The notes: generated by a model not told the origin, from the sequence alone. 64,000 nucleotides of DNA from Comamonas koreensis (GCF_014076495.1 NZ_CP043575.1:5141001-5205000); one strand, 5' to 3'. Shown: positions 46,306-56,570, counted from the first letter of the stretch. Numbers and translations: made by a program.

Positions 46306-46872
46306 ATGCAACAACCCAAAATCAAGCAGGCCCTGGCCGTGCTGACCCTGAGCCTGGCCGCTGGCGGCGTCTGGGCGCAAGGCGCCGTCATCTCGGCCCC
46401 CGGCGTCGATGTGCGCGGCGGCAGCCAAGGCGCCTCGGTCACCGTCAACGGTGCCGTCGTCAATGCGGCTTCGGGCCGTGGCGCCGTGGCCGAGACCAAT
46501 ATCCCCGGCCGCAGCAGCACCGTGCACGGTGGGGCCGGTGGCGCAGCCGTCGTCGTCGAAGGCCAGGGCAAAACGTCGGCCACCGTGCGCAGCCAAAAGC
46601 GCAGCGGCGGCGGCAACCAGGCCCATGTGAACGCCAATATGTCCGGCTCCAACCTGCCCCAGGCCAACTTTGCCGGCCACAGCTTCACGAATGTAGACCT
46701 GTCCAACTCCAACCTGCAGGGCGCCAACTTCCAGGGCGCCGAGCTGGTCAATGTGAGCCTGGACAACTCCAACCTGGCCGGCGCCAACCTGACGGGCGCC
46801 ACCTTGGTCAACGTGTCGATGGAAGGCGCATTGACCACCGGCGCGATCTGGACCAACGGCCAGCGCCGCTGA
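46306..46872 (+). CDS. Secreted pentapeptide-repeat protein D with operon motif
   Basis: 188 residues. Signal ends VWAQ. Residues about 40-70 carry GASVTVNGAVVNAASG and AETNI, matching the motif of proteins A and B. A Gly/Ser/Lys linker follows, then at about 135-180 a pentapeptide-repeat solenoid (ANMSGSNLPQANFAG, LSNSNLQGANFQGAEL). Starts 17 bases after the Sel1 gene with AAAGGA as ribosome site. A hybrid of repeat motif and pentapeptide domain is unusual. Perhaps a tip or anchor subunit. Confidence 0.75.
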   Translation: MQQPKIKQALAVLTLSLAAGGVWAQGAVISAPGVDVRGGSQGASVTVNGAVVNAASGRGAVAETNIPGRSSTVHGGAGGAAVVVEGQGKTSATVRSQKRSGGGNQAHVNANMSGSNLPQANFAGHSFTNVDLSNSNLQGANFQGAELVNVSLDNSNLAGANLTGATLVNVSMEGALTTGAIWTNGQRR

Positions 46873-46931
46873 GCGAGGACACGGCAACCCTTCAGGTCGA
46901 CAGGCCGCAGGCCAGCCACTACGATGCGCGA

Positions 46932-47777
46932 ATGATGCAAATACCATCCATTCGCAATGGTGGCTGGCTGTCCGGCCTGCTGGGTCTGGCGCTGCTGGGC
47001 GGTTGCACAAGCCAACCGCCCCAAGCCGCAGCCTCCGCCAACGCCGAATTCAACCTGGCAGCCTTGGCGCGCTCCAAAGCGCCCGATGTGCTGCTGCTGG
47101 GCGAGCAGCATGATGCGCCCGAGCACCAGCAGTGGCAGCAGACCACGGTGGCCCAGTGGGCCGCGCGACAGCAATTGGCCGCCGTGGTGCTGGAGATGGC
47201 CGACGCCGGTCACAGCACCCAGGGCCTGGCCCCCAGCGCCAGCGAAGCCCAGGTGCAGCAGGCGCTGGCCTGGAATGACAAGAGCTGGCCTTGGCGCCAC
47301 TACGGCCCGGCGGTGATGACGGCGGTGCAGGCGGGGGTGCCCGTGCTGGGCGGCAACCTGCCGCGAGCGCAGATGCGCGATGTGATGCAGCAAACTCGCT
47401 GGGACAGCCACCTGCCCGCTGCTGCATGGCAGCGCCAGCTCGACGCCATTGCCGACGGCCACTGCGGCCTGCTGCCCGAGGGCCAGCTGGCCCCGATGGC
47501 GCGCATCCAGCTGGCCAAGGACGACAGCATGGCCCAGACCGCTAGCTCCCAGCTGCAGCCCGGCAAGACGGTGCTGCTGATCGCCGGGCGCGGCCATGTG
47601 CTGCGCAGCATCGGCATTCCGACCTGGCTGCCTGCGGGCACCCGCTCGGTGGTGGCCATTGGCCAGGCGGGCAGCCAGGCCCAGGCCGATGCGGCCGACC
47701 GCGACTGGGTACACAGCACCCCGGCGCTGCCGGCCCAGGACCACTGCGCCGCGCTGCGCGAGAAGTGGAAGAAGTAG
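46932..47777 (+). CDS. ChaN-family lipoprotein
   Basis: 281 residues; ATG 46932 and 46935 are both possible. Lipobox LLGGC. DVLLLGEQHDAPEHQQWQQ and the later RGHVLRSIGIP fit the ChaN/haem-binding-uptake and EreA-like fold. Members are linked to iron or haem handling. The gene is 59 bases after protein D and may be cotranscribed, but the family is widespread and its membership in the fibre cluster is doubtful. Confidence 0.8.
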   Translation: MMQIPSIRNGGWLSGLLGLALLGGCTSQPPQAAASANAEFNLAALARSKAPDVLLLGEQHDAPEHQQWQQTTVAQWAARQQLAAVVLEMADAGHSTQGLAPSASEAQVQQALAWNDKSWPWRHYGPAVMTAVQAGVPVLGGNLPRAQMRDVMQQTRWDSHLPAAAWQRQLDAIADGHCGLLPEGQLAPMARIQLAKDDSMAQTASSQLQPGKTVLLIAGRGHVLRSIGIPTWLPAGTRSVVAIGQAGSQAQADAADRDWVHSTPALPAQDHCAALREKWKK

Positions 47778-47796
47778 AGGCCAAGCCTCTGCGTGC

Positions 47797-49368
47797 TCAG
47801 GTCACCGGGGCGGGGTTGAACAGCACCAGCGCATTGTGCAGCTGCCACTCCTCGGCCCAGGTCTTCTTGCGGCCGCTGGCCACCTCCAGCATCAGGCGGA
47901 ACATCTCCCAGCCCATCTCCTCGATGCTCGCCTCGCCATCGGCAATGCGCCCGGCGTTCACATCCATCAGGTCATGCCAGCGGCGCGCCAGATCGCTGCG
48001 CGTGGCCACCTTGATCACCGGCACCTGCGCCAGGCCATAGGGTGTGCCGCGCCCGGTGGTGAACACATGCAGGTTCATGCCGGCGGCCAGCTGCAAGGTG
48101 CCGCAGATGAAGTCGCTCGCGGGCGTCGCCGCATAGACCAGGCCGCGCTCGATGCCGCGATCTGCGAGTCTCTGGCCGGGCGAGAGCACGCCGGTGATGG
48201 GCGCTGTGCCGCTCTTGATGATCGAGCCCATCGCCTTTTCCACGATGTTGGACAGGCCGCCCTTCTTGTTGCCCGGCGTGGTGTTGGCGCTGCGGTCCAC
48301 CTTGCCCTTGTCCAGGTAGGCGTCGTACCAGGCCATCTCGTCGATCATCGCCTGCGCCACCTCAGGGGTTGAGGCGCGTGAGGTGAGCTGGTCAATGCCA
48401 TCGCGCACCTCGGTCACTTCGCTGAACATCACGGTCGCCCCTGCGCGCACCAGCAAATCGGTGCAAAAGCCGACGGCCGGGTTGGCGGTGACGCCGCTAA
48501 AGGCATCGCTGCCGCCGCACTGCACGCCCACGACCAAGGCACTGGCCGGCACGGTCTCGCGCCGGCGCTGGTTCAGCCGTGCCAGGTGCGCCTCGGCGCG
48601 GGTCATGATGGACTGCACCATCGACATGAAGCCCACATGCGCCTCGTCCTGCAGGCAGACCACATCCAACGCGGGCGCGCGCTCATCGGCGATCGGGAAG
48701 GAGCCCGGCGGCAGCAGGCGCTCGGGCTGCAGCTTTTCGCAGCCCAGGCTCACGACCATCACCTCGCCGCCAAAGTTCGGGTTGTGGCTGATGTTGCGCA
48801 AGGTGCGCTGCGGGATCTCGGCACCCACCGCATCAATGGCCACGCCGCAGCCATAGCTGTGCTCGAGCCCGACGACATCGTCGACCTGCGGGTAGCGCGG
48901 CAGCAGCTCGGCCTTGATGCGGCGCACCGCAAAATCGAGCACGCCCGCCACGCACTGCACCGTGGTGGTGATGGCCAGGATATTGCGGGTGCCCACCGTG
49001 CCATCGGCATTGCGGTAGCCCTCAAAGGTATAGCCCTCCAGCGGTGGCAGATCGGGGGCCGGCACCGTGGCAATGGGCAGGCCTTCGAGCGAGCGGGCCT
49101 CGGGCATCTGCAGCAGGCGCTCATGCACCCAGCTGCCCGCGGCAATGGCCTGGCGCGCATAGCCGATGACCACGTTGTAGCGGCGCACGGCCTCGCCCTG
49201 CGCAATGTCCACCAAGGCCACCTTGTGCGCCTGCGGCACCTGCTCGACCAGCCGCAGGCCCGAGGGCAGCACCGTGCCGGCCGGCAGCCCGCCGTCATTG
49301 GCGATGATCGCGACGTTGTCCGCCGCATGCATGGAAATCGAAAGTGGGGTCGTTCTGGCTTGTGTCAT
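47797..49368 (-). CDS. garD: Galactarate dehydratase
   Basis: 523 residues, identical in length to E. coli GarD. N-terminal SAF domain ([17 protein letters not shown]) and UxaA-type dehydratase core with [21 protein letters not shown] and the Cys-containing [13 protein letters not shown]. Dehydrates galactarate to 5-keto-4-deoxy-D-glucarate. Last gene of the minus-strand uronate/aldarate operon, 101 bases after the Bug gene. Confidence 0.92.
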   Translation of the reverse strand: MTQARTTPLSISMHAADNVAIIANDGGLPAGTVLPSGLRLVEQVPQAHKVALVDIAQGEAVRRYNVVIGYARQAIAAGSWVHERLLQMPEARSLEGLPIATVPAPDLPPLEGYTFEGYRNADGTVGTRNILAITTTVQCVAGVLDFAVRRIKAELLPRYPQVDDVVGLEHSYGCGVAIDAVGAEIPQRTLRNISHNPNFGGEVMVVSLGCEKLQPERLLPPGSFPIADERAPALDVVCLQDEAHVGFMSMVQSIMTRAEAHLARLNQRRRETVPASALVVGVQCGGSDAFSGVTANPAVGFCTDLLVRAGATVMFSEVTEVRDGIDQLTSRASTPEVAQAMIDEMAWYDAYLDKGKVDRSANTTPGNKKGGLSNIVEKAMGSIIKSGTAPITGVLSPGQRLADRGIERGLVYAATPASDFICGTLQLAAGMNLHVFTTGRGTPYGLAQVPVIKVATRSDLARRWHDLMDVNAGRIADGEASIEEMGWEMFRLMLEVASGRKKTWAEEWQLHNALVLFNPAPVT

Positions 49369-49469
49369 GGCAAATACTCTCTACGGCGGTGCTCCGGCAG
49401 CGTAGCGCATGCGCGCTGCCGGCCCGCCTGGCACCTGTCGCTTTGCGCGACAGGGCCGCACGCAAACGC

Positions 49470-50471
49470 TCAATCGGCCTTGATGCCGGCGGCCTGGATC
49501 ACCTGCGCCCATTTGGCCACCTCGGCCTTCTGAAACTCGGCCAGCTCGGCCGGCGTCATCGTCGAGGGCTGCATGCCAAAGGCCTTCAAACGCGTCTGCA
49601 CTTCCGGCGTGGCGACGATCTTCATGATCTCGGCATGCAGGCGGTCCACCACGGGCTTGGGTGTGCCAGCGGGTGCAAACACCGCCTGCCAGGAGCCCAT
49701 GTCAAAGCCCTTTTCACCAGCCTCGGCAATGGTCGGCACATCGGGCAGCGATTCCAGACGCTTGGAGCTGGTCACCGCGATCGGGCGCAGCTTGCCGGCC
49801 TGGATGTGCGGGCCCACGACCAGGGCCGTGTCAAACATCATGTCCACCTGGCCGCCGATGACATCCTGCACCGCCGGGCCGCTGCCCTTGTAGGGCACAT
49901 GGGTGAACTTGACGCCCGTCTGGTAGGCCAGCAGCTCCAGCGCCATGTGGTTGGAGGTGCCGCTACCGGGCGAAGCCGAGGTCAGCCCGCCGCTGGAGGC
50001 CTTGGCCTTGCTGCCAGCCATCACATCGGCCAGGGTCTTGTAGGGGCTGGAGGCGGGCACCACCAGCACCAGCGGGCCCGAGCCCAGCATCGCGACCGGC
50101 GTGAAGGATTTGACCGGGTCGTAGTCGAGCTTGGAATACAGGCTGATATTGATCGCATGCGAGCTGATGGTGCCGCCCAGGATGGTGTAGCCATCGGGCG
50201 CGGCGCGCGCGGCCAGTGCCGAGCCCACGCTGCCGCCGGCCCCGCCCTTGTTCTCGATGATCATCGGCGTGCCCAGCGCCTTGCCCAGCGGCTGGGCGAT
50301 CACGCGTGCCAGGGTGTCGGTATTGCCGCCGGGGGGAAACGGCACCAGGTAGGTGATGGATTTGCCCGTGGGCCAGCTGCTTTGGGCCAGCGCGGAGGTG
50401 CTGGCCAGGCCGGCGCCCAGCATCAAGGCGCTGGCCGCGAGGGAGCTTTGGATCAGGGTTCTGCGTTGCAT
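49470..50471 (-). CDS. Bug/TctC-family receptor, aldarate operon
   Basis: 333 residues. Signal peptide and WPTGKSITYLVPFPPGGNTDT start, then IIENKGGAGGSVGSALAA. GGAGAC precedes ATG 50471. It lies between gudD and garD, so a galactarate or glucarate ligand is likely. The operon also contains a TRAP system, making two importer types for related acids. Confidence 0.9.
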   Translation of the reverse strand: MQRRTLIQSSLAASALMLGAGLASTSALAQSSWPTGKSITYLVPFPPGGNTDTLARVIAQPLGKALGTPMIIENKGGAGGSVGSALAARAAPDGYTILGGTISSHAINISLYSKLDYDPVKSFTPVAMLGSGPLVLVVPASSPYKTLADVMAGSKAKASSGGLTSASPGSGTSNHMALELLAYQTGVKFTHVPYKGSGPAVQDVIGGQVDMMFDTALVVGPHIQAGKLRPIAVTSSKRLESLPDVPTIAEAGEKGFDMGSWQAVFAPAGTPKPVVDRLHAEIMKIVATPEVQTRLKAFGMQPSTMTPAELAEFQKAEVAKWAQVIQAAGIKAD

Positions 50472-50527
50472 GGATGTCTCCTTGGTTTGTAATCGTCAAA
50501 AGGCTGGTTCAATGAACTCGGTGGGGC

Positions 50528-51823
50528 TCAGAAACGCGGCTGCTTGCCGTCGAAGCTCGGGTCGTACTTGCGCATCTGGCCCAGGTCATCGCGGTTGCGG
50601 ATGCCGCAGTGCAGGTAGTTGTCATGCAGGCGCGCCAGCGCATTGCGGTCCAGGCGCACGCCCAGACCCGGCGCGGTGGGCACGCGCAGGCTGCCCGCTT
50701 CAAACTGCAGGCGCCCGCCTTCGATGACCTCCTCGTCCTGCCAGGGGTAGTGCGTGTCACAGGCATAGGTGAGCAGCGGCACGCTGGCACACAGATGCGT
50801 CATCGCCACCAGGCTGATGCCCAGGTGCGAGTTGCTGTGCATCGACAGGCCCAGGTCAAAGGTGCGGCACAGGGTGGACAGGCGCTGCGTGGCGCGCAGG
50901 CCGCCCCAGTAGTGGTGGTCGCTCAGCACAATCTTCACCGGGCAGCCCATCTCGGCATTGCGCCGGAACTCGGCAAAATCGGTCACCACCATATTGGTGG
51001 CCAGCGGCACCTCACAGGCGCGGGCCACGGCCGCCATGCCGTCCAGCCCGGGGGCCGGGTCTTCGTAGTACTCCAGCACGCCGCGCAGCTTCTCGACAAT
51101 GCGCAGGCTGGTCTCCACCGTCCAGTTGGCATTGGGATCGAGGCGCAAAGGCAGGCCGGGAAAGGCCTCGGCCAGGGCCAGAATGCCGGCAGCCTCCTCA
51201 TCGGGCGGCAAGGCCCCGGCCTTGAGCTTGATGCTCTGAAAGCCGTACTGGCCCATCATGCGCTGGGCCTGTGCCACCAGCTGCTGCGGTGTCAGCGCCT
51301 CGCCCCAGGCATCCGGGGCATAGGGCTGGCCGGCATGCTCGGCGTACTTGTAGAACAGGTAGGCCGAGAACGGCACACTGGGGCGCGCCGCGCCGCCCAG
51401 CAGATCCACGACGGGCGCATTCGCCATCTGGCCTTGCAGATCAAGCATGGCCACCTCGAACGCACTGACCACCTTGGCCACTGTTTTGGACACATGGGTG
51501 CCCGGCGCGAGCGACACCTGCTGGCCCAGAAACTCCGAGGCCGTTTGCACGGGCGGCGCCACCAGCGCGGCCACCCGCTGCTCCATCTCGTTGAGCGCCC
51601 AGGGCGACAGCCCCACCAGTGCCGGTGCCGCCTTGGCCAGTGCATCGAGCATCGGCTGGTCGCCATAGCTCTCATTGATGCCCACCAGGCCCGAGGCCGT
51701 CTCGATCTCGATGATGGAGCGCAGCGCCCAGGGCTCGTGGATGCCGGCAGCGTTGAGCAGCGGCGGATCGCGGAAGGCAATCGGCGTGATGCGGATATGG
51801 CGAATGGCGTGTGAGGTACTCAT
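50528..51823 (-). CDS. gudD: Glucarate dehydratase (enolase superfamily)
   Basis: 431 residues. Enolase-superfamily fold with KxK in QSIKLKAGA, metal ligands in RLDPNANW and YYEDPAPG, and catalytic His in SMHSNSHLGIS, all fitting GlucD. Converts glucarate to 5-keto-4-deoxyglucarate, converging with GarD. The last gene of the TRAP block is 54 bases upstream. Confidence 0.9.
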   Translation of the reverse strand: MSTSHAIRHIRITPIAFRDPPLLNAAGIHEPWALRSIIEIETASGLVGINESYGDQPMLDALAKAAPALVGLSPWALNEMEQRVAALVAPPVQTASEFLGQQVSLAPGTHVSKTVAKVVSAFEVAMLDLQGQMANAPVVDLLGGAARPSVPFSAYLFYKYAEHAGQPYAPDAWGEALTPQQLVAQAQRMMGQYGFQSIKLKAGALPPDEEAAGILALAEAFPGLPLRLDPNANWTVETSLRIVEKLRGVLEYYEDPAPGLDGMAAVARACEVPLATNMVVTDFAEFRRNAEMGCPVKIVLSDHHYWGGLRATQRLSTLCRTFDLGLSMHSNSHLGISLVAMTHLCASVPLLTYACDTHYPWQDEEVIEGGRLQFEAGSLRVPTAPGLGVRLDRNALARLHDNYLHCGIRNRDDLGQMRKYDPSFDGKQPRF

Positions 51824-51877
51824 CGTGAAAACGCAGAAGAAAGCAGAAGGAGTGAAGGGTTGGGAGGCGGTGAATGC

Positions 51878-53173
51878 TTAGCGCACGGTCATGAAGATCT
51901 GCGGCAGCCAGGTGGTGAAGGCCGGCACAAAGGTCACCAGGCCCAGCGCAAAGATGAGCGCGCCATAGAACGGCCAGATGGTGCGCATGACGGTACCCAC
52001 CGACACACCACCAATGGCGCAGCCGACAAACTGGGTCGTGCCTACCGGCGGGGTGTTCAGCCCCAGCGCGCAGTTGATCAGCAGCACAATGCCGAACTGC
52101 ACCGAGCTCATGCCGTAGTGCTGGGCAATCGGCAAGAAGATGGGCGTGCACAGCAAGATGGTGGCGGCCATGTCGAGGAAGGTGCCGAGCAGAAACAGGA
52201 TGATGTTGATCAACAGAAACACCATCCAGGGCGTGGTGGTGACCTGGGCCAGCATCTGGCCGGTGAGCTCGGCCACGCCGTAGAGGCTGATGAGGTAGCC
52301 AAAGGTGCTGGAGATGCCGATCAGCAGCAAGATGATGCCGGTGTTGCGCACGGCCTTGGAGGCGGCCTTGACAAAGTGCGACCAGCTGAGTGACCGGTAG
52401 ACAAACACCGTCAGCGCCAGCGCATAGAGCACGGCGACCACGGCCGACTCGGTCGCGGTGAACACGCCCGACAGAATCCCGCCCAGAATCAGCACCACGA
52501 CAAACAGACCCGGCAGCGCCGCGGCCAAGCTGCGGCCCACGACCTGCCAGCCGGGGAAGGTGCCGGCCGGGTAACCACGGCGGCGTGCCACCCAGTAGGC
52601 CGCGCCCAGGTTGCTCAGGGTCAGGATCAGCGCCGGGATGATGGCCGCCAGAATCAGCGCCGCAATCGAGACCTTGCCGCTGGCCGCCAGCGCATAGATG
52701 ATGATGTTGTGGCTGGTGGGCATCAGTGCGCCCACCAGGGCAGCATGCGTGGTCACGTTGACCGCGTAATCGGCGTGGTAGCCCTCTTTCTTCATCATCG
52801 GGATCATCACCGCACCCATGGCCGAGACATCAGCCACCGGCGAGCCCGAGACGCCACCAAACAAGGTGCAGGCCACTACGTTGGACATGCCCAGGCCGCC
52901 GCGCACATGGCCGATGAGCGCCCGCGCAAAGTTGACGATGCGGTCGGCAATGCCGCCGTGCAGCATCAGCTCGCCGGCAAAGATGAAGAACGGAATCGCC
53001 AGGAAGGAGAACACCCCCATGCCGGCAGTCATCTGCTGAAAGCCCACCTCCAGCGGCAGCCCCTCATAGGCCAGCGTGGCCAGCGCAGACAGACCAATGG
53101 AGAAGGCCACCGGCACGCCCAGCAGCAGCAGGACGGCAAAGCTCAGGCTCAGAATCAGCAAGGCTGTGGTCAT
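51878..53173 (-). CDS. TRAP transporter large permease (DctM)
   Basis: 431 residues, about 12 membrane segments, with FGGVSGSPVADVSAMGAVMIPMM and the TSHNIIIYALAAS motif of DctM proteins. Imports organic acids with sodium, using a DctP receptor. Starts 10 bases after DctQ. Substrate is inferred to be uronate or aldarate from neighbours. Confidence 0.92.
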   Translation of the reverse strand: MTTALLILSLSFAVLLLLGVPVAFSIGLSALATLAYEGLPLEVGFQQMTAGMGVFSFLAIPFFIFAGELMLHGGIADRIVNFARALIGHVRGGLGMSNVVACTLFGGVSGSPVADVSAMGAVMIPMMKKEGYHADYAVNVTTHAALVGALMPTSHNIIIYALAASGKVSIAALILAAIIPALILTLSNLGAAYWVARRRGYPAGTFPGWQVVGRSLAAALPGLFVVVLILGGILSGVFTATESAVVAVLYALALTVFVYRSLSWSHFVKAASKAVRNTGIILLLIGISSTFGYLISLYGVAELTGQMLAQVTTTPWMVFLLINIILFLLGTFLDMAATILLCTPIFLPIAQHYGMSSVQFGIVLLINCALGLNTPPVGTTQFVGCAIGGVSVGTVMRTIWPFYGALIFALGLVTFVPAFTTWLPQIFMTVR

Positions 53174-53183
53174 CGCCGCGCTC

Positions 53184-53666
53184 CTAGTTGGGCTGCACTT
53201 CGCGGCCTTGCGCGAGTGCGATCAGGTGTTCGATGGAAAACAGCACAATCAGGCTGCCGGCAACGATGGCGGGCACGTATTTCCAGCCTTCGGACACGCC
53301 CAGGGTCGGCAGGCGGTAGTCCCAGACCGATTCGGCCAGCGACGCGCAGCCATAGGCCATGGCCGCGCCAAACACCAGGATCAGCGCATGGATCAGAAAC
53401 TCCATCTTGGTGCGCAGCCAGTCCGGCGCCAGCACCAGGAGCGACTCCAGCCCGATATGGCCGCTGTCGCGCACGCCCACGGCGACGCCGAACATGGTCA
53501 CATAGAGCACCAGCAACAGCGACAGGCTCTCGGCCCAGGTGGGCGTGTTGTTGAGCACATAGCGGCCAAACACCTGCCAGCTCACGGCAGCAATCAGCAG
53601 CATCAGGCCGGCAATTCCCAGCCACATGCACAAGCGCGACAAGGCGCTGCAAATCTTGGTAAACAT
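53184..53666 (-). CDS. TRAP transporter small permease (DctQ)
   Basis: 160 residues from ATG 53666, four membrane segments. WQVFGRYVLNNTPTWAESLSLLLV is the DctQ signature. Works with DctM. A longer N-terminus is possible but lacks a better ribosome site. Confidence 0.9.
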   Translation of the reverse strand: MFTKICSALSRLCMWLGIAGLMLLIAAVSWQVFGRYVLNNTPTWAESLSLLLVLYVTMFGVAVGVRDSGHIGLESLLVLAPDWLRTKMEFLIHALILVFGAAMAYGCASLAESVWDYRLPTLGVSEGWKYVPAIVAGSLIVLFSIEHLIALAQGREVQPN

Positions 53667-53767
53667 CGTGGTGCCCGTGCAGGCCCGGGGCGTACAGCCT
53701 CCGGGCAAAGAGTTGCAAGGAGCCAGCACCCGGCGGGCACTGGCATTGGCGTGGGATCAGCGGCGGA

Positions 53768-54733
53768 TCAAGGTGTTTCCTGCGCGCGCTTGACCAGGTC
53801 TTTCAACTTGGCATCGGTGATGAACTTGTCATACACCGGCCGCATCGCCGCCTGGAACGGGGCCTTGTCCACCTCGATGATCTCGGCGCCGCCCGCCTTC
53901 ACGACCTCGAGCGACTTGGCCTCACGCTCGGCCCACTGCTTGCGCATATAGGGCACCGACTCCTTGGCGGCCTGGCGTACCCAGCGCTGCTCCTCGGGCG
54001 AGAGCTTGTCAAAGGTGCGTTTGGAGAACAGCAAAATCTCCGGCGCCATCGAGTGCTCGGTCTTGCTGAAGTACTTGGCGACTTCGAACGAGCGCGAGCT
54101 CTCAAACGTGGGGTAGTTGTTTTCGGCCGCATCGATGAGGCCGGTCTTCAGCCCGGTGTAGACCTCGCCCATCGGCATTGGCGTCGCATTGGCGCCCATC
54201 GCTTCGAGCATGCTCACCCACAGGTCGGACTGCTGCACGCGCACCTTCATGCCCTTCATGTCGGCCAGGCTCTTGACCGGCCGCTTGGCGGTGAACATGG
54301 AGCGCGCACCACTGTCGTAAAAGCCCAGGCCGATGAAGCCCTGTTTTTCGCAGGCTTTGAGGATCTCTTCGCCCACGGGGCCATCGAGCACCTTGTGCAT
54401 GTGCTCCACTGAGCGGAACAAGAAGGGCATCGTGGGCACCACGGTCTCGTTGCAGACATTGTTCATCGCGCCTACGTTGACCCGCACCATCGCCAGCGCG
54501 CCGATCTTGGCCTGCTCGATGGTTTCCTTCTCGCCCCCCAGTGCCCCGTTGGGGTAGACGCGGATGCTGTGCTTGCCGCCGGACAGCGCCTTGAGGCGCT
54601 CGCCCATGAACTTCACCGCCTGCACGGTCGGGTAGTCGTCCGGGTGGATATCTGATGAACGAAATTCGGTGGCCTGAGCGCTGAGCGCCAGCAGACCGGC
54701 AGCCAGCGCTGCACTGAGAGTGGAAAGTCGCAT
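53768..54733 (-). CDS. TRAP transporter substrate-binding protein (DctP)
   Basis: 321 residues. Signal ends LSAQA. DctP fold with the conserved Arg in [13 protein letters not shown] and the [20 protein letters not shown] motif. Binds a carboxylate; in this operon a uronate or aldarate. First of three TRAP genes. Confidence 0.92.
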   Translation of the reverse strand: MRLSTLSAALAAGLLALSAQATEFRSSDIHPDDYPTVQAVKFMGERLKALSGGKHSIRVYPNGALGGEKETIEQAKIGALAMVRVNVGAMNNVCNETVVPTMPFLFRSVEHMHKVLDGPVGEEILKACEKQGFIGLGFYDSGARSMFTAKRPVKSLADMKGMKVRVQQSDLWVSMLEAMGANATPMPMGEVYTGLKTGLIDAAENNYPTFESSRSFEVAKYFSKTEHSMAPEILLFSKRTFDKLSPEEQRWVRQAAKESVPYMRKQWAEREAKSLEVVKAGGAEIIEVDKAPFQAAMRPVYDKFITDAKLKDLVKRAQETP

Positions 54734-54814
54734 TTGTCTACCTCGTTATCTCTATGGTTGGGGGAACATGCCCGAATGGTTTCCGGGTCTCTGGGTCACA
54801 CACACCTCGCCTGT

Positions 54815-55723
54815 TTACAGGGGCCGAAATTCCGTCTCCTCCATTCCTGAAACGCCCGGGCGCAGCGCAAACACGCCACCGGCCAGCGGTTGGTCCGACA
54901 GATCGATACCGTCCGGCCGTATCGATGTGACATAGAGCACATCCAGGCCCGGGCCGCCAAAGGCGCACATCGCCGGCTTCTTGACCGGCAGCGCCAACGA
55001 GCGGTCCAGCCGGCCATCGGGCCGGAAGCGGTGCACCAGGCCCGCGTCGTTGCCGCAGATCCAGTAGCAGCCTTCGGCATCGATGGCCGCGCCATCGGGC
55101 CGGCCCGGCAGGCTCGTCATATCGACAAACTGGCGGCGGTTGTGGGGTGTGCCGGTGTCCGCGTCGTAGTCAAAGGCCCAGATCTGCTGGCTGCTGGGGT
55201 GCGAATCCGACAGGTACATGGTTCGCCCATCGGGGCTGAAGGCCAGGCCGTTGGGCGTGACCAGCGGGCCCAGCTGCAGATCCTGCGCGCGGCCTGCCGC
55301 CATGTCCTCTGCCCCAAAGCGGTAGAGCTTGCCCACCGGCTGCGCGGCGGCCATGTCCATCAGCATGCTGCCCGCCACAAAGCGGCCCTGGCGGTCGCAG
55401 CGCCCATCGTTAAAGCGCATGCCTGGCATGGCGTGGACGACGGCAGCCAGTTGTTGGGTGTGAGCCTCACCATCGCCCAGCGTCACCTGGTAAATGCCGT
55501 CTTCCAAGCCGGCAATCCAGCTGCGCGGCTCGCCCTGCCAGGCGGCGATGCAGGCCAGCATCTGCGGCAGCTGCCACTGCGTGGCGGCGCCCTGCCCCGG
55601 CTGCCAGCGCTGCAGCAGGCCGCGCGGTATGTCGGCCCAGTACAGCGCAGCCTCCTGCGCACGCCACACAGGGCTTTCGCCGGTGGCATTGCGGGCGTCG
55701 AGCACCAGCTCGGCGGCTGTCAT
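54815..55723 (-). CDS. SMP-30/gluconolactonase-family lactonase
   Basis: 302 residues from ATG 55723, overlapping the udh stop as ATGA. Beta-propeller with metal ligands in ATGESPVW, RFNDGRCDRQGRF and TPNGLAFSPDGRTMYLSDS. Hydrolyses the aldarolactone made by uronate dehydrogenase. Confidence 0.9.
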   Translation of the reverse strand: MTAAELVLDARNATGESPVWRAQEAALYWADIPRGLLQRWQPGQGAATQWQLPQMLACIAAWQGEPRSWIAGLEDGIYQVTLGDGEAHTQQLAAVVHAMPGMRFNDGRCDRQGRFVAGSMLMDMAAAQPVGKLYRFGAEDMAAGRAQDLQLGPLVTPNGLAFSPDGRTMYLSDSHPSSQQIWAFDYDADTGTPHNRRQFVDMTSLPGRPDGAAIDAEGCYWICGNDAGLVHRFRPDGRLDRSLALPVKKPAMCAFGGPGLDVLYVTSIRPDGIDLSDQPLAGGVFALRPGVSGMEETEFRPL

Positions 55724-56553
55724 GCAGACGGCTCCGGCGCATCGCCAAAGGGGCCTTGGGCGGTGAAGGCCCCGCCCTGGTAGACGGCGACCGGGTCGTT
55801 GGCCGCAGGGGCGGGTTGTGCCTCCACCTGGGCGCGCCAGGGCTCGGAGCTGTCCTTGGGCACAAAGCCCAGGTGGGCAGCGGCATGGTTGTCCCACCAC
55901 AGGTCGCGGTTGGCCGATGCGCCGTAGACGACGGTATGGCCAACGTTAGGGGTGAACAGGCTTTTCTCGACCAGCTGCACCAGGTCGTCATAGCTCAGCC
56001 AGCTGTGCATCATGCGCCGGTCCTTGGGCGCGGGAAAGGACGAACCAATGCGTATGCTCACCGTCTCGATGCCGTAGCGGTCAAAGTAGAAACTCGCCAT
56101 GTCCTCGCCAAAGGATTTGGACAGGCCGTAGTAGCCATCGGGGCGGCGGCGCGCATGGGCGTCGATCTTCTCGCTTTGCTGGTAAAAGCCGATCACATGG
56201 TTGGAGCTGGCAAACACAATGCGCTTCACGCCGTGGCGGCGCGCGGCCTCGTAGAGGTGGAAGATGCCTTTGATATTGGCCTCCAGCACCTCTTCAAAAG
56301 GCCGCTCCACCGACACACCGCCCAGGTGCACGATGGCGTCGCAGCCGGCCACCATCGCGTCGACGGCCTGCTTGTCGGCCAGGTCGCAGGGGACGACTTC
56401 TTCTTGCGCATCCCGCGGCGCGCCCATGCCGGCGATGTCGGACACGCGCAGCACAGGGGCCAGGCCGCGCAGGCGCTGGCGCAGCACCTGGCCCAGGCCG
56501 CCGGCAGCACCAGTCAACAGCAAGCGTTGCAGCGGGGTTGTTTGTGCCTGCAT
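55720..56553 (-). CDS. udh: Uronate dehydrogenase
   Basis: 277 residues. Extended-SDR fold: LLTGAAGGLGQVL, catalytic YYGLSKSFGED (Tyr-xxx-Lys), and SSFPAPKDRRMMHSWLS typical of Udh. Oxidises galacturonate or glucuronate C1 to the aldarolactone. AAGGAG precedes ATG 56553. First gene of the catabolic operon; the terminator of the aminotransferase gene sits just before its ribosome site. Confidence 0.9.
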   Translation of the reverse strand: MQAQTTPLQRLLLTGAAGGLGQVLRQRLRGLAPVLRVSDIAGMGAPRDAQEEVVPCDLADKQAVDAMVAGCDAIVHLGGVSVERPFEEVLEANIKGIFHLYEAARRHGVKRIVFASSNHVIGFYQQSEKIDAHARRRPDGYYGLSKSFGEDMASFYFDRYGIETVSIRIGSSFPAPKDRRMMHSWLSYDDLVQLVEKSLFTPNVGHTVVYGASANRDLWWDNHAAAHLGFVPKDSSEPWRAQVEAQPAPAANDPVAVYQGGAFTAQGPFGDAPEPSA

Positions 56554-56570
56554 GGCCTGCTCCTTTCCAT

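Noticed and set aside
46932..47777. ChaN-like lipoprotein as a core part of the fibre-like system
   Set aside because: Close in position, but it lacks the shared motif and the family is common elsewhere; linkage may be accidental.
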